Positions 23,691-31,366 of a stretch of DNA of 48,015 nt are shown in pieces (positions within the stretch are counted from its first letter, which is position 1; every line of letters starts with the position of its first letter). Below the pieces are notes generated by a model. It was not told where the DNA came from. It saw only the letters and a program-made list of their open reading frames with translations, and made no database searches. This DNA is from Clostridiaceae bacterium (lineage in GTDB: Bacteria > Bacillota > Clostridia > Oscillospirales > Butyricicoccaceae), in NCBI GenBank assembly GCA_009911355.1, contig QXXE01000029.1, positions 1-48,015 on the forward strand. Direction: 5' to 3'. A program made the translations under genes and the position numbers.

Positions 23691-24332
23691 TCAATAGGAA
23701 ACTGTAATCTCGGTCAGGGCGTTTGCGACCGAGAGCGCCGCGTCGACCTCGACCATGAAATCGTTGATTTCCTTTTCCAGCCGTTCCATTTCCCGGAATG
23801 CCCCGACCGGGTCGACGAGCTCATAGGTCTGGGACTCGATAAAATCCTGGCGTGCCTTTTTGACCTCTTCCGAGAGGTTCTTCGGGTCGGAGGAACCGAA
23901 CAGGTCCTTGAGATAAGCGTCCGCGCGGGTTTCCAGCGCTTTTCCGTTCTGTTTGTCCGCTTCCGCCTGGGCCTGCTGATAGTCCGCGGCCAGCTGATCC
24001 AGGAGCTGCTGCTGGTAAACGATGCCGTGGTTTTTCATTTCGATCGCTTCGGCGACGGTAAATTCGGCGCCGTTGATGACGACCTTGGCCGCCGCGTTCG
24101 AGAGCACGACCGCGCGCTTGATCGCGTCGCGGCGGCGGATGAGCGCGCTGGCGCTTTTGTAGGCGGACACGGCCTGTTCACAAAACTCGCTGACCGGCTT
24201 GCCGTTGATTTTACGGTTTGAATGCTTATTGGCCACGACAAACGCCGTACTTCCGATTGCTTTCGAAATGCGGGCGTCCATTGTTTTCAGTTCCGCAAGT
24301 GCTTTATGGACTGTCATTTTCTCTGTTGTCAT
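23691..24332 (-). CDS. Phage-type protein of unknown function
   Basis: A 213-residue soluble, largely helical protein. TVHKALAELKTMDARISKAI, the central SALIRRRDAIKRAVVLSNAA and TVAEAIEMKNHGI blocks resemble a conserved protein of large Firmicutes phages. Its function is not known to me. AAGGAG precedes the ATG at 24332 and a TATAAT lies upstream on the same strand. No other phage gene is next to it, so this is either a lone captured gene or a cellular homologue. Conservation of a full-length frame argues it is maintained. Confidence 0.75.
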   Translation of the reverse strand: MTTEKMTVHKALAELKTMDARISKAIGSTAFVVANKHSNRKINGKPVSEFCEQAVSAYKSASALIRRRDAIKRAVVLSNAAAKVVINGAEFTVAEAIEMKNHGIVYQQQLLDQLAADYQQAQAEADKQNGKALETRADAYLKDLFGSSDPKNLSEEVKKARQDFIESQTYELVDPVGAFREMERLEKEINDFMVEVDAALSVANALTEITVSY

Positions 24333-24389
24333 GTCGACCGCTCCTTCCGGCGTACCTGGCGGCTTGTGCCGCTCATCTTGCCAGAAACA

Positions 24390-24418
24390 ATTATACGCTT
24401 TCCAGGGTGCAAAAGAAA
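24390..24418 (-). promoter_or_regulatory. Promoter of the phage-type gene
   Basis: Minus-strand TTTCTT, 17-base spacer, TATAAT (24395-24390). Confidence 0.55.
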
Positions 24419-24519
24419 GGCACAGTTGTATTGCAAACAGATTACCGTAATTTTACAGTGCTGGCAGCTGCAAATGAAATTTTTCTGTAAAAAACGGTCC
24501 TCGGCGCAAGCCTTCCGGT

Positions 24520-24549
24520 TTGACACGCCGCGCCAGAACGTGCTACAAT
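24520..24549 (+). promoter_or_regulatory. Promoter of the DUF1275 gene
   Basis: TTGACA (24520-24525), 18-base spacer, TACAAT (24544-24549). Confidence 0.75.
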
Positions 24550-24575
24550 ATCCATGCAAAAAGAGGTGTACAGGC

Positions 24576-25289
24576 ATGAAAACGGAAACCGCCCCTTATC
24601 TGGCCTGCGAGCAGCGGGGCACATACGCGCTGCTGATGATGGCGGCTGGGATGATGGGGGCATATACGTACAATCTGCGCGGCGGGGTATTCTGCAATGC
24701 GCAGACCGCAAATATTGTGATGATGTCGATTGCTTTCGGCAAGCAGGAGTGGCTGCACGGCTGCTATTATTTCATCCCGGTATCGGCTTATCTGGCGGGC
24801 TCGTTCCTGTCGGAGCTCCTGCCGTCCCCGGTGAAGCGCCTGGGCTTCCTGCGCTGGGACACTTATCTGGTTGCGTTCGAGACGCTGATGCTGTTCCTGA
24901 TCGGGTTTATCCCGCTCAGCGTGCCGCACCAGGTGGTGCAGGTGCTGGTAAACTTTCTGGCGTCCATGCAGTACAACACCTTCCGCCAGGCGGAGGGTGT
25001 CCCGATGGCGACGACGTTCTGCACGAACCACGTCCGCCAGGTAGGCGTAGCCGTGGCCAAGCTGCTGCGCAAGGGCGACCGGGCGGCTGTCCTGCGCGGG
25101 CTGCTCCATGCGGGGATGATCGGCTGTTTTCTCGCAGGCGGGGCGCTGCTGACGGCGTTTTGCGGCGTGCTGCGGGAACGTGCGGCGTGGCTGATCTTGA
25201 TTCCAATGCTGCTTGTGCTCACGCGCCTTGTCCATGCGGACCTGACGACGGAGCATGGGTTACTGGGCCGCAAGCCCTCGGGGCACTGA
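24576..25289 (+). CDS. DUF1275 (YoaK-family) membrane protein
   Basis: A 237-residue protein with about six hydrophobic segments. The N-terminal block MMAAGMMGAYTYNLRGGVFCNAQTANIVMMSIAFG is the DUF1275 signature (GxxDAxxY...TGN region, with QTAN here), and NFLASMQYNTFRQAEGVPMATTFCTNHVR is the second conserved block. Family function is unknown; a transport role is often supposed. The ATG at 24576 follows AGAGGTG at 24562; a much longer upstream open frame in the same phase overlaps the divergent promoter region and is not used. Confidence 0.9.
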   Translation: MKTETAPYLACEQRGTYALLMMAAGMMGAYTYNLRGGVFCNAQTANIVMMSIAFGKQEWLHGCYYFIPVSAYLAGSFLSELLPSPVKRLGFLRWDTYLVAFETLMLFLIGFIPLSVPHQVVQVLVNFLASMQYNTFRQAEGVPMATTFCTNHVRQVGVAVAKLLRKGDRAAVLRGLLHAGMIGCFLAGGALLTAFCGVLRERAAWLILIPMLLVLTRLVHADLTTEHGLLGRKPSGH

Positions 25290-25295
25290 GCAGCG

Positions 25296-25330
25296 AAAAG
25301 CCCCGCAGCCTTCCCGGCTGCGGGGCTTTT
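25296..25330 (+). terminator. Strong, symmetrical terminator
   Basis: AAAAGCCCCGCAGCC (25296-25310), loop TTCCC, GGCTGCGGGGCTTTT (25316-25330): a 15-bp perfect stem that works in both directions, between convergent units. Confidence 0.93.
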
Positions 25331-25437
25331 CCGCCTGCGCGGCGGGCGGCAGGGCGCTGCCCTGCACCCGCGCCTGTGCGGCGGGCACCAAAGGGACTCG
25401 TCCCTTTGGAATCCCATTCCCGCCTGCGGGCGGGGGG
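25331..25437 (-). repeat. Dispersed GC-rich modular repeat
   Basis: In reverse orientation: CCCGCCCGCAGGCGGGAATG, cassette CCAAAGGGACGAGTCCCTTTGG in slightly shorter form, then CCCGCCGCACAGGCGCGGG, GCAGGGCAGCGCCCTGC and CGCCCGCCGCGCAGGCGG. Cassette matches that of the copy at 477. Confidence 0.88.
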
Positions 25438-25489
25438 CGCTGTTTTCTGGACTGCCTGGGCGGGTAACCGTCAGTACGGCAATCCTTTG

Positions 25490-28189
25490 TCAATCGTTCG
25501 CGCGGATACGCTCAACGATGGATTGCTTGGCGATCACGCGGTAGAGCAGCAGCGGGAGCCCTGCGCCAAGCAGCGCGAACACCGGCAGCATACAAAGGAT
25601 GGGCAGGAAGGTCGGGCGGTAGGAAAAGAACCAGAACATGCTGCCCATGACCTCGCCGAGCATCGGCCCGCTCGCGACTGCAAAGACAGCGGACGCCGCA
25701 ATCGCCAGCCCGGAATAGATCAGCCCTTCGCACATCAGCATTTTCTTGAGCTGCCGCCCGGTCATGCCGATCGATTGCAGTACGGCAAATTCGCGGCGGC
25801 GGGTAAAGATGCTCGTCAGCACCGCGTTGAGGAAGTTCAGCACGCCGACCAGGCCCACAATAAAGCTGAGCGCGCCGCCAAGGGTCAGGAACATGCCCTG
25901 GAAACCCTTGAACTCGCTGACATAGCTTTGCTTGGACTCGTAGTCCATCAGCGGGTTGATGGTTTCCGTGTATTCCGCGAGATAATCTTCCATCGCGGCA
26001 ACAGCCTCCGGCGATTCCATATCGATCAGCAGGTTCAGGATATCCGTGTTGTGCAGGTCGGCCTTGAAGGTCTCCGCGCCCAGCACGAACTGCGTCGCGC
26101 CATAGAACCGGAAGCTCATGGAATTGCGCATGGAAACCGCCGCGCACACGGTATATTCGATGTCCTCATATTGGGACGGCTCGCTGCCGATGTTCCGGCT
26201 ACCGATATTTTCATACGCCGCGTCCAGCTCGTCCAGAGGGATTTCCTCGCCCGTATCCTCGTAAAAATACTTCCACTCGTCCACCCGGCGCAGCGTGATT
26301 TTGTCGCCCGGCTTCGCCCAGTTGGTGTTATCCTCCTTTTCGCCGTAGTCATCGGTAAAGTAGACGGCGGCAATCGCCCGCTGCGAGGGGTCGTTCAGCG
26401 GCGCGAGGTCGCCCTCAATCAAGTCCAGATGGTCCACCGCATAGGGCTCCATGCCATACAGGTCGGCTTCACTCATCACGCGCCCATCGGCGCTTTTCGC
26501 CCGCTTGGACAGCAGGTCGTCCACGGATTCCGGCGTGCCCCACCGCAGATAGTTGTTCCTTGCAAAATCCAGCGGCTCAAAGGCGGAAACCGTGCGGCTC
26601 GCGCCGTAAATCCGCGCACAGTCCTTGATCCCCGGCTGGGCGATGAGGTCTGCGATATCCTCTTCCTGCATGAAGTCCAAGGAGCCGCCCGTCTGGAAAT
26701 AGCTTGCGTCGCCGGCGATAAAGTCGGTCACAACCCAGGCTTGCAGGTATTTATCCATGTCAAAGCCGTTCGCAAATACAAACGTCAGCTGCATCAGCAC
26801 CACCGCGAGCGCCAGGGAAATGACCGTCAGCACGGTTTTGGAACGGCTGCGCCCCATGTTCGCCCACGCCATGCGGTAGATGTTCGCGCCCGACGAGCGG
26901 CGGCGGGTTTTCTTCCCGGCCCGGACGCTGTCGCCCTCGGTGTAGCGCACTGCCTCGATTGCGGATACCTTCGACGCGATTTTCCCCGGCTTGCGGCAGG
27001 AAATCAACACCGTCACCAGCGAAAACGCTGCGGCAAACAGGAACGCGATGGGCGGCACAGTGACCGAATAGACCTTGAAGTTGGTGATATCCATTACGAT
27101 GGGCACAAGCGCCTTGCCGGTGAAGTAGCCCAGCGCCAGCCCGATCGGGATGCCGCCGAGCGCCAGCGCCAGCGCCTGATGGCGCACGATGCGTTTCAGC
27201 TGCCTGCCGGTTGTGCCGATGGTTTTCAGCAGGCCGTAAAACTGGATATCGCTTGATACTGAAATGCGGAAGATATTATAAATAATGAGATAGCCGGTAA
27301 AGATGATCAGCAGGAGCAGCCCCACGACTGCCGCAACGGTGGTAAGGTCGAAATTTTCGGAAATCTGCGCGCCGAGGTAGGCCCAGTTGACGCCGATCGC
27401 GATAAATTCGCCAGAAGCTGCGCCGTGTACCTTTTCGTCGTCTTCCTGGTAGCCGTGGTCGGCCAGGATTTCCAGCATTTCCTCCCGGATGCGGGCGCTC
27501 GAGCCGAGCATGATGTTCATATCGGTGCGCCCGGTTATGTCGTATTCGCTCTTCGGTACGTAGCTCCCAAGCACCTCGTCGGCGTATGCACGGGAGACAT
27601 TCGCGAAGCTGGCCACGCATGCCGGGTCGTATTCCCACCAGCCGCACAGCGTAAAGGTGTCGGTGCGCAGCTCCGGATGCTTGCTATTTTGCCCGAGGTA
27701 GTAAGGCAGTTCGATTTTCGCGCCCATTTCGGGCTCTACGCCGAGCAGCGCCAGCACCCGGCTGTCCACGATGATTTCATCCTTTTCGCGCGGGTAATGG
27801 CCTTCCTCGAGCTCGATGAAGTAATCCCTCGCGCAGTTTTCGTCCATCCAGCTGACCTCGACGTGCGCCTTGTTGAAGGGCGGGTCGGTTGGCATCCCGA
27901 GCATCTGCCGCAGGGCGATGCTTTTGATGCGTTCGTCGGTGGAAAGCTCGTCAATTTGCTCCTGGGTCACGTCCTTGAAGGTACCGTGGAACCGCCCGCC
28001 GACCTGCCGGAAGGTCGATTCCTGGAAGGAGTTGACAATCGCGCCCGCGATACTGAACAGCGACATGAACAGCAGCGTGGTCAGCGCGATTGCAAGGACG
28101 GCGATCAGGTTGCGCGTCTTCGCCGCCCGCAGGCTGCGCGCCGAAATGCGGCGGATGCAGCCCTTGTTTGCAACCTTGAGCTCGAGCAT
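25490..28189 (-). CDS. ABC transporter permease, FtsX/MacB type, duplicated
   Basis: An 899-residue membrane protein. A first helix lies at about 28-52, a large extracytoplasmic region follows, then a three-helix FtsX core (about 285-400), a second copy of the same plan starting with a helix near 455, another extracytoplasmic region, and a final FtsX core (about 770-890). FtsX signatures include DIQFYGLLKTIGTTGRQLKR and REFAVLQSIGMTGRQLKKML. This two-FtsX architecture suits BceB/YvcS-like or MacB-like exporters of antimicrobial peptides or lipoproteins. Its start overlaps the ATPase stop (TAATG). No sensor kinase is adjacent. Confidence 0.93.
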   Translation of the reverse strand: MLELKVANKGCIRRISARSLRAAKTRNLIAVLAIALTTLLFMSLFSIAGAIVNSFQESTFRQVGGRFHGTFKDVTQEQIDELSTDERIKSIALRQMLGMPTDPPFNKAHVEVSWMDENCARDYFIELEEGHYPREKDEIIVDSRVLALLGVEPEMGAKIELPYYLGQNSKHPELRTDTFTLCGWWEYDPACVASFANVSRAYADEVLGSYVPKSEYDITGRTDMNIMLGSSARIREEMLEILADHGYQEDDEKVHGAASGEFIAIGVNWAYLGAQISENFDLTTVAAVVGLLLLIIFTGYLIIYNIFRISVSSDIQFYGLLKTIGTTGRQLKRIVRHQALALALGGIPIGLALGYFTGKALVPIVMDITNFKVYSVTVPPIAFLFAAAFSLVTVLISCRKPGKIASKVSAIEAVRYTEGDSVRAGKKTRRRSSGANIYRMAWANMGRSRSKTVLTVISLALAVVLMQLTFVFANGFDMDKYLQAWVVTDFIAGDASYFQTGGSLDFMQEEDIADLIAQPGIKDCARIYGASRTVSAFEPLDFARNNYLRWGTPESVDDLLSKRAKSADGRVMSEADLYGMEPYAVDHLDLIEGDLAPLNDPSQRAIAAVYFTDDYGEKEDNTNWAKPGDKITLRRVDEWKYFYEDTGEEIPLDELDAAYENIGSRNIGSEPSQYEDIEYTVCAAVSMRNSMSFRFYGATQFVLGAETFKADLHNTDILNLLIDMESPEAVAAMEDYLAEYTETINPLMDYESKQSYVSEFKGFQGMFLTLGGALSFIVGLVGVLNFLNAVLTSIFTRRREFAVLQSIGMTGRQLKKMLMCEGLIYSGLAIAASAVFAVASGPMLGEVMGSMFWFFSYRPTFLPILCMLPVFALLGAGLPLLLYRVIAKQSIVERIRAND

Positions 28190-28866
28190 TATACCACACC
28201 CCCGTTCACAATGCGCCCGTCCTCGATGTGTACAATGCGGTTGCCGAGCTGGGCGATCTCCTCGTTGTGGGTGATCATGACAATCGTCTGGCCGTATTTC
28301 TCGCTTGAGATCTGCATGAGGTTGAGCACCTCCTGCGAGGTTTTGGAGTCGAGGTTGCCCGTCGGCTCGTCTGCGAGGATGATCGACGGCTTGGTTGCGA
28401 GCGCCCGCGCAATCGCGACGCGCTGCTGCTGCCCGCCGGAAAGCTGGTTCGGGAGGTTGTGCAGCTTGCTTTGCAAGCCAAGCGTCTCGATGACACTGCT
28501 GACGAACGCCTTGTCAATACGCTCCCCGTCCAGCTCGATCGGCAGCACGATGTTTTCATAAACGTTCAGCATCGGCACAAGGTTGTATGCCTGGAAGACA
28601 AAGCCGATCTGGCGGCGGCGGAAAATGGTCAGGTCGTCCACGCCGAGTGCGAAGATATCGCGTCCGCCGATGAACACCTTGCCGCTGTCCGCCCGGTCGA
28701 GCCCGCCCAGCATATGCAGCAGCGTCGACTTGCCCGAGCCCGAAGTCCCGACGATCGAGACAAACTCGCCCTCCTCGACCGAGAGGTCAACGCCGTCCAG
28801 CGCACGCACAAGGGTGTCGCCCGAGCCGTAGTATTTCCGAAGGTCCTGTGTTTCCAAAATAGCCAT
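28189..28866 (-). CDS. ABC transporter ATP-binding protein (MacB/LolD-like)
   Basis: A 225-residue ATPase: Walker A GTSGSGKSTLLH near 40, Q-loop FVFQAYNLVPMLNVYEN, signature QLSGGQQQRVAIARAL, Walker B SIILADEPTGNLD and switch His in ITHNEEIAQ. The FVFQ..NLVP and ADEPTGNLD wording is typical of the MacB/LolD/BceA class. GGAGG lies 8 bases before the ATG at 28866. It is the first gene of a two-gene operon with the FtsX-type permease; upstream 11-bp boxes suggest control by an OmpR-type response regulator located elsewhere. Confidence 0.95.
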   Translation of the reverse strand: MAILETQDLRKYYGSGDTLVRALDGVDLSVEEGEFVSIVGTSGSGKSTLLHMLGGLDRADSGKVFIGGRDIFALGVDDLTIFRRRQIGFVFQAYNLVPMLNVYENIVLPIELDGERIDKAFVSSVIETLGLQSKLHNLPNQLSGGQQQRVAIARALATKPSIILADEPTGNLDSKTSQEVLNLMQISSEKYGQTIVMITHNEEIAQLGNRIVHIEDGRIVNGGVV

Positions 28867-28930
28867 CCGTATTTTCCTCCTTGAGTGCAGGCCCTTTTGC
28901 GGGGCCGGTTTTTCTTCTGTGACTCTAGTG

Positions 28931-28972
28931 TACCACACAATTCTTTCGAGAATCTTTCAGGAATCTTACAGT
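28931..28972 (-). promoter_or_regulatory. Promoter region with three 11-bp direct repeats
   Basis: On the plus strand ATTCTTTCGAG, AATCTTTCAGG and AATCTTACAGT follow one another without gaps (28940-28972). On the coding strand they lie just upstream of TGGTACACT, an extended -10. Repeats at one helical turn are typical binding sites for dimers of OmpR-family response regulators controlling MacB/Bce-type ABC operons. Confidence 0.65.
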
Positions 28973-29061
28973 TTTGAAAGATTTCCGGGGTCTGCCGCCC
29001 GCAGCGTTGGGCAGCATGGCAAAAAACGGGGCCCGTTCGTAAAAGTTGTCTATTTTGCCGA

Positions 29062-29089
29062 TTGACAAATCGCGGGCGGGCGGTAGAAT
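29062..29089 (+). promoter_or_regulatory. Promoter of the EIIC-like gene
   Basis: TTGACA (29062-29067), 16-base spacer, TAGAAT (29084-29089). Confidence 0.75.
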
Positions 29090-29096
29090 AAGAATG

Positions 29097-29114
29097 CATG
29101 TGTCAAGACACATG
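29097..29114. promoter_or_regulatory. Perfect palindrome at the transcription start
   Basis: CATGTGTCAAGACACATG (8-bp arms, AA centre) begins about seven bases after the -10, so it covers the predicted start site. It is placed like a repressor operator, though it could also form a 5' hairpin in the mRNA. Confidence 0.6.
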
Positions 29115-29144
29115 ACATATCACATATGGAAATGGTGAATCGAA

Positions 29145-30263
29145 ATGGGTACATTCAAAGCATTCCTCAAGCGCAAGGACATTGAGATTTCTGTCAAGCG
29201 CTATCTGGTGGACGCGCTCGGCGCAATGGCGCAGGGCCTGTTCTGCTCGCTGCTGGTCGGCACGATCATCAATACGGTCGGGCAGCAGTTCCACATCCCC
29301 TTCCTGTCGCAGACCATCGCGACCATCGGTGCGGGCGACAAGCAGATTGCCTACACGGTGGGCGGGCTCGCCTCGGCAATGAGCGGCCCCGCGATGGCGG
29401 TTGCCATCGGCTATGCGCTGCACTGCCCGCCGCTGGTGCTGTTCTCGCTCGCGACGGTCGGCTTCTCGGCGAACGCGCTTGGCGGCGCGGGCGGGCCGCT
29501 TGCGGTGCTGCTGATCGCGATTGTCGCGGCGGAGCTCGGCAAGGCGGTATCCAAAGAGACCAGGATCGACATCCTTGTGACCCCGCTGGTCACAATCTTC
29601 TCGGGCATTATCGTTTCGGCGCTCTGCGCGCCCGCGATCGGCAAGGCGGCCTCCTCGGTCGGGCAGATCATCATGTGGGCCACCGAGCTCCAGCCGTTCC
29701 TGATGGGGATTGTCGTGTCGGTGATCATCGGCATTGCGCTGACGCTGCCCATCTCCTCGGCGGCAATCTGCGCGGCCCTCAGCCTGACCGGCCTTGCGGG
29801 CGGCGCGGCGGTTGCGGGCTGCTGCGCGAATATGGTCGGCTTTGCGGTGCTGTCCTTCCGGGAAAACCGCTGGGGCGGGCTGGTTTCGCAGGGGCTCGGC
29901 ACCTCCATGCTGCAAATGGGCAACATTGTGCGCAACCCGCGCATCTGGCTCCCGGCGATCCTTACATCTGCGATTACAGGGCCTCTTGCCACATGCGTTT
30001 TCCGCCTGGAGATGAATGGCGCGCCGGTGTCCTCCGGCATGGGCACCTGCGGGCTGGTCGGGCAGATCGGCGTATGGACGGGCTGGGTCTCCCCGAGCGC
30101 CGAAGCCCTTGCGAACGGCGCGGCCGCAATCACCCCCGGCGCGATGGACTGGCTCGGGCTGCTGCTCATCTGCTTTGTGCTCCCCGGCGTGCTGTGCTGG
30201 GCGTTCGGGCTGCTCTTCCGGAAGTCCGGCTGGATCAACGAAGGCGACCTGACGCTTTCGTAA
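29145..30263 (+). CDS. PTS EIIC-like membrane protein (PTS_EIIC_2 family)
   Basis: A 372-residue polytopic protein with about nine to ten hydrophobic segments. RYLVDALGAMAQGLFCSLLVGTI at the N-terminus and the glycine-rich AYTVGGLASAMSGPAMAVAIGY and GFSANALGGAGGPLAVL segments match the PTS_EIIC_2 family, widespread in Firmicutes as stand-alone genes. No EIIA, EIIB or kinase component is encoded nearby, so sugar phosphorylation by this protein alone is unproven; it may act as a plain transporter. Own promoter with an operator-like palindrome. The ribosome site is weak (AAATGGTG). Confidence 0.82.
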   Translation: MGTFKAFLKRKDIEISVKRYLVDALGAMAQGLFCSLLVGTIINTVGQQFHIPFLSQTIATIGAGDKQIAYTVGGLASAMSGPAMAVAIGYALHCPPLVLFSLATVGFSANALGGAGGPLAVLLIAIVAAELGKAVSKETRIDILVTPLVTIFSGIIVSALCAPAIGKAASSVGQIIMWATELQPFLMGIVVSVIIGIALTLPISSAAICAALSLTGLAGGAAVAGCCANMVGFAVLSFRENRWGGLVSQGLGTSMLQMGNIVRNPRIWLPAILTSAITGPLATCVFRLEMNGAPVSSGMGTCGLVGQIGVWTGWVSPSAEALANGAAAITPGAMDWLGLLLICFVLPGVLCWAFGLLFRKSGWINEGDLTLS

Positions 30264-30356
30264 ATGAGCCGGGGACCGGTACTTTCTGGAAGCGGAGGTT
30301 TTGTTTACAAAACGGTTACGTTTTTTTGAAATTCTGTTCAAGGGTTCGACAAACTT

Positions 30357-30384
30357 TTGACACAGCGTTGTTGTAAGATAGATT
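30357..30384 (+). promoter_or_regulatory. Candidate promoter of a terminator-ended short RNA
   Basis: TTGACA (30357-30362), 16-base spacer, TAGATT (30379-30384). No coding start with a ribosome site follows before the strong terminator at 30583. Confidence 0.5.
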
Positions 30385-30389
30385 CAGGG

Positions 30390-30618
30390 CACAGGAATAA
30401 GAAAAATAATTCCCCTTTTCATATTTACTCCCTTCAAAATCTGTCGGTCCGGCGTTCGGCAGGAATACCCCTTACGTCAGAGGGGCCGGCAGTCAAACAA
30501 CAACAGAACGTGATGCGTCTTTCCACTACTTCCTCCGTTCTTTTTTACATAGCAGCTTTGACGGCTTGCATCCAACTCAGAAAACCCGGCCCCTCTGCGA
30601 GAGGGGGCCGGGTTTTTT
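30390..30618 (+). ncRNA. Candidate structured RNA or attenuator with competing pairings
   Basis: Between the promoter at 30357 and the terminator at 30583 lie several stems: GGAAT/ATTCC, CTGTCG/CGGCAG, CCCCT/AGGGG (about 30467-30485) and AGAACG/CGTTCT followed by six Ts. CAGAGGGGCCGG (30478-30489) is perfectly complementary to CCGGCCCCTCTG (30586-30597), which is the left arm of the terminator, so the terminator and this long-range helix cannot form together. That is the layout of a terminator/antiterminator switch, or of a folded small RNA. No known class recognised. Confidence 0.4.
30583..30616 (+). terminator. Strong terminator with an alternative partner upstream
   Basis: AACCCGGCCCCTC (30583-30595), loop TGCGA, GAGGGGGCCGGGTT (30601-30614), then TTTT. 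Its left arm is also complementary to 30478-30489. Confidence 0.9.
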
Positions 30619-30737
30619 GTACGCCGGTCCGGCGGGCGGGAAAACGGCCAATAGCAGAAAATCATAAAAACCCCGCGCGGCGCGCCGGACAGGCAGGATA
30701 CGGGGCGCTGGGTAGCAAGCCGCATTAAAGTTCCGGG

Positions 30738-30770
30738 AAAGCACAAAAAACCTTTGAAATCCGTGCTTTT
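30738..30770 (+). terminator. Weak terminator-like hairpin
   Basis: AAAGCAC (30738-30744) pairs with GTGCTTT (30763-30769) around an 18-base loop and ends in Ts. From 30619 to 30820 no gene is visible. Confidence 0.4.
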
Positions 30771-30820
30771 ATGGCCTTCAAAATATTTTTACGTTTGCGG
30801 AGAACTGCATCGGAAATCGA

Positions 30821-30849
30821 AAGACAAAAACGCCCCGGCGTGCGATAAT
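30821..30849 (+). promoter_or_regulatory. Candidate promoter of the microprotein operon
   Basis: AAGACA (30821-30826), 17-base spacer, GATAAT (30844-30849), about 60 bases before the first small ORF. Confidence 0.5.
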
Positions 30850-30911
30850 AGAATCACCGAAAGGGAACAGAAACCCTCACGGAAACCCAAAAGAAAGGCG
30901 GGCGATCCCCT

Positions 30912-31055
30912 ATGAATTCCTTATTGATCAGGCGCAACCAAGTGGGCCGCCTGGTTTCCACCCGATGTACGCGCGGCGGAACGCCACGCCGCAAAACCCG
31001 CAACAGGGTATCAAAATCCAACAATTTACCTGTCAATATGGAGGTTTTACTATGA
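30912..31055 (+). CDS. Basic 47-residue leader peptide coupled to the first microprotein
   Basis: An ATG at 30912 after AAAGGCGGG opens a 47-residue frame rich in Arg and Lys (about a quarter of residues) and with no hydrophobic segment. Its TGA (31053-31055) overlaps the ATG of the next small gene in an ATGA junction, and the strong GGAGG site of that gene lies within its last codons. This layout fits a translated leader that feeds ribosomes into the downstream start, as mok does for hok. I do not recognise the peptide, and it may be important only as a translated frame. Evidence rests on coupling, so confidence is modest. Confidence 0.45.
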   Translation: MNSLLIRRNQVGRLVSTRCTRGGTPRRKTRNRVSKSNNLPVNMEVLL

Positions 31056-31159
31056 CTACAATGCTGATGATCCTGCTGGCACTCGCCGCAATGGCCGCAT
31101 CCCACCTCGCGAACCCGGTAACGGTCCCCGCTTCTGAAAACAGCTACGACTACCGCTAA
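31052..31159 (+). CDS. YDYR microprotein 1, 35 residues, hydrophobic
   Basis: A 35-residue peptide beginning MTTMLMILLALAAMAASH, then LANPVTVPASENS, and ending YDYR. The first 18 residues form one hydrophobic segment without N-terminal basic residues; AMAAS resembles a signal-peptidase AxA site, which would release a 17-19 residue tail, but a membrane-inserted helix is equally possible. ATGGAGGTTTTACT gives an excellent ribosome site. It starts inside the stop of the basic leader peptide. Two paralogues follow at 156- and 159-bp steps. The first 60 bases are nearly identical to those of microprotein 3, so the duplication is recent. Family unknown to me. Confidence 0.75.
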   Translation: MTTMLMILLALAAMAASHLANPVTVPASENSYDYR

Positions 31160-31207
31160 GCCCAAAAGGAACCGGCTTCATACCTGAATCAAACGGAGGT
31201 AACAATT

Positions 31208-31324
31208 ATGACTGCCCTCACTGCTATACTGATGTCCATCCTGACCCTCGGCGCAATGGCTGCTTCGCAGCTGCTGGCCCCGGCGGATTTCGCCGCGACC
31301 CGTTCCGGCTACGACTACCGCTGA
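31208..31324 (+). CDS. YDYR microprotein 2, 38 residues, hydrophobic
   Basis: A 38-residue paralogue: start MTALTAILMSILTLGAMAAS, spacer with LLAPADFAATRSG, end YDYR. It has its own ribosome site (GGAGG 31193-31198 region, ACGGAGGTAAC). It differs most from the other two in the nucleotide sequence while keeping the hydrophobic start, the MAAS motif, and the identical last four residues, which argues that the ends are under selection. The gap from microprotein 1 is only 48 bases with no terminator, so it is on the same transcript. Confidence 0.72.
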   Translation: MTALTAILMSILTLGAMAASQLLAPADFAATRSGYDYR

Positions 31325-31366
31325 ACCCCAAAACCAAACGAACTGATGTGAAATGGAGGTTTTACC

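Noticed and set aside
24554-27256. A 900-codon plus-strand open frame
   Set aside because: It is antisense to the FtsX-type permease and out of frame with the DUF1275 gene. The product is Arg/His/Gln-rich as expected of a GC-rich shadow frame.
29103-30341. Long minus-strand open frame opposite the EIIC-like gene
   Set aside because: Basic, low-complexity translation typical of antisense GC-rich sequence; the plus-strand gene has clear membrane segments and a promoter.
30357-30728. A 123-codon plus-strand open frame
   Set aside because: It passes straight through the strong terminator at 30583-30616, begins without a ribosome site and has no protein-like composition.
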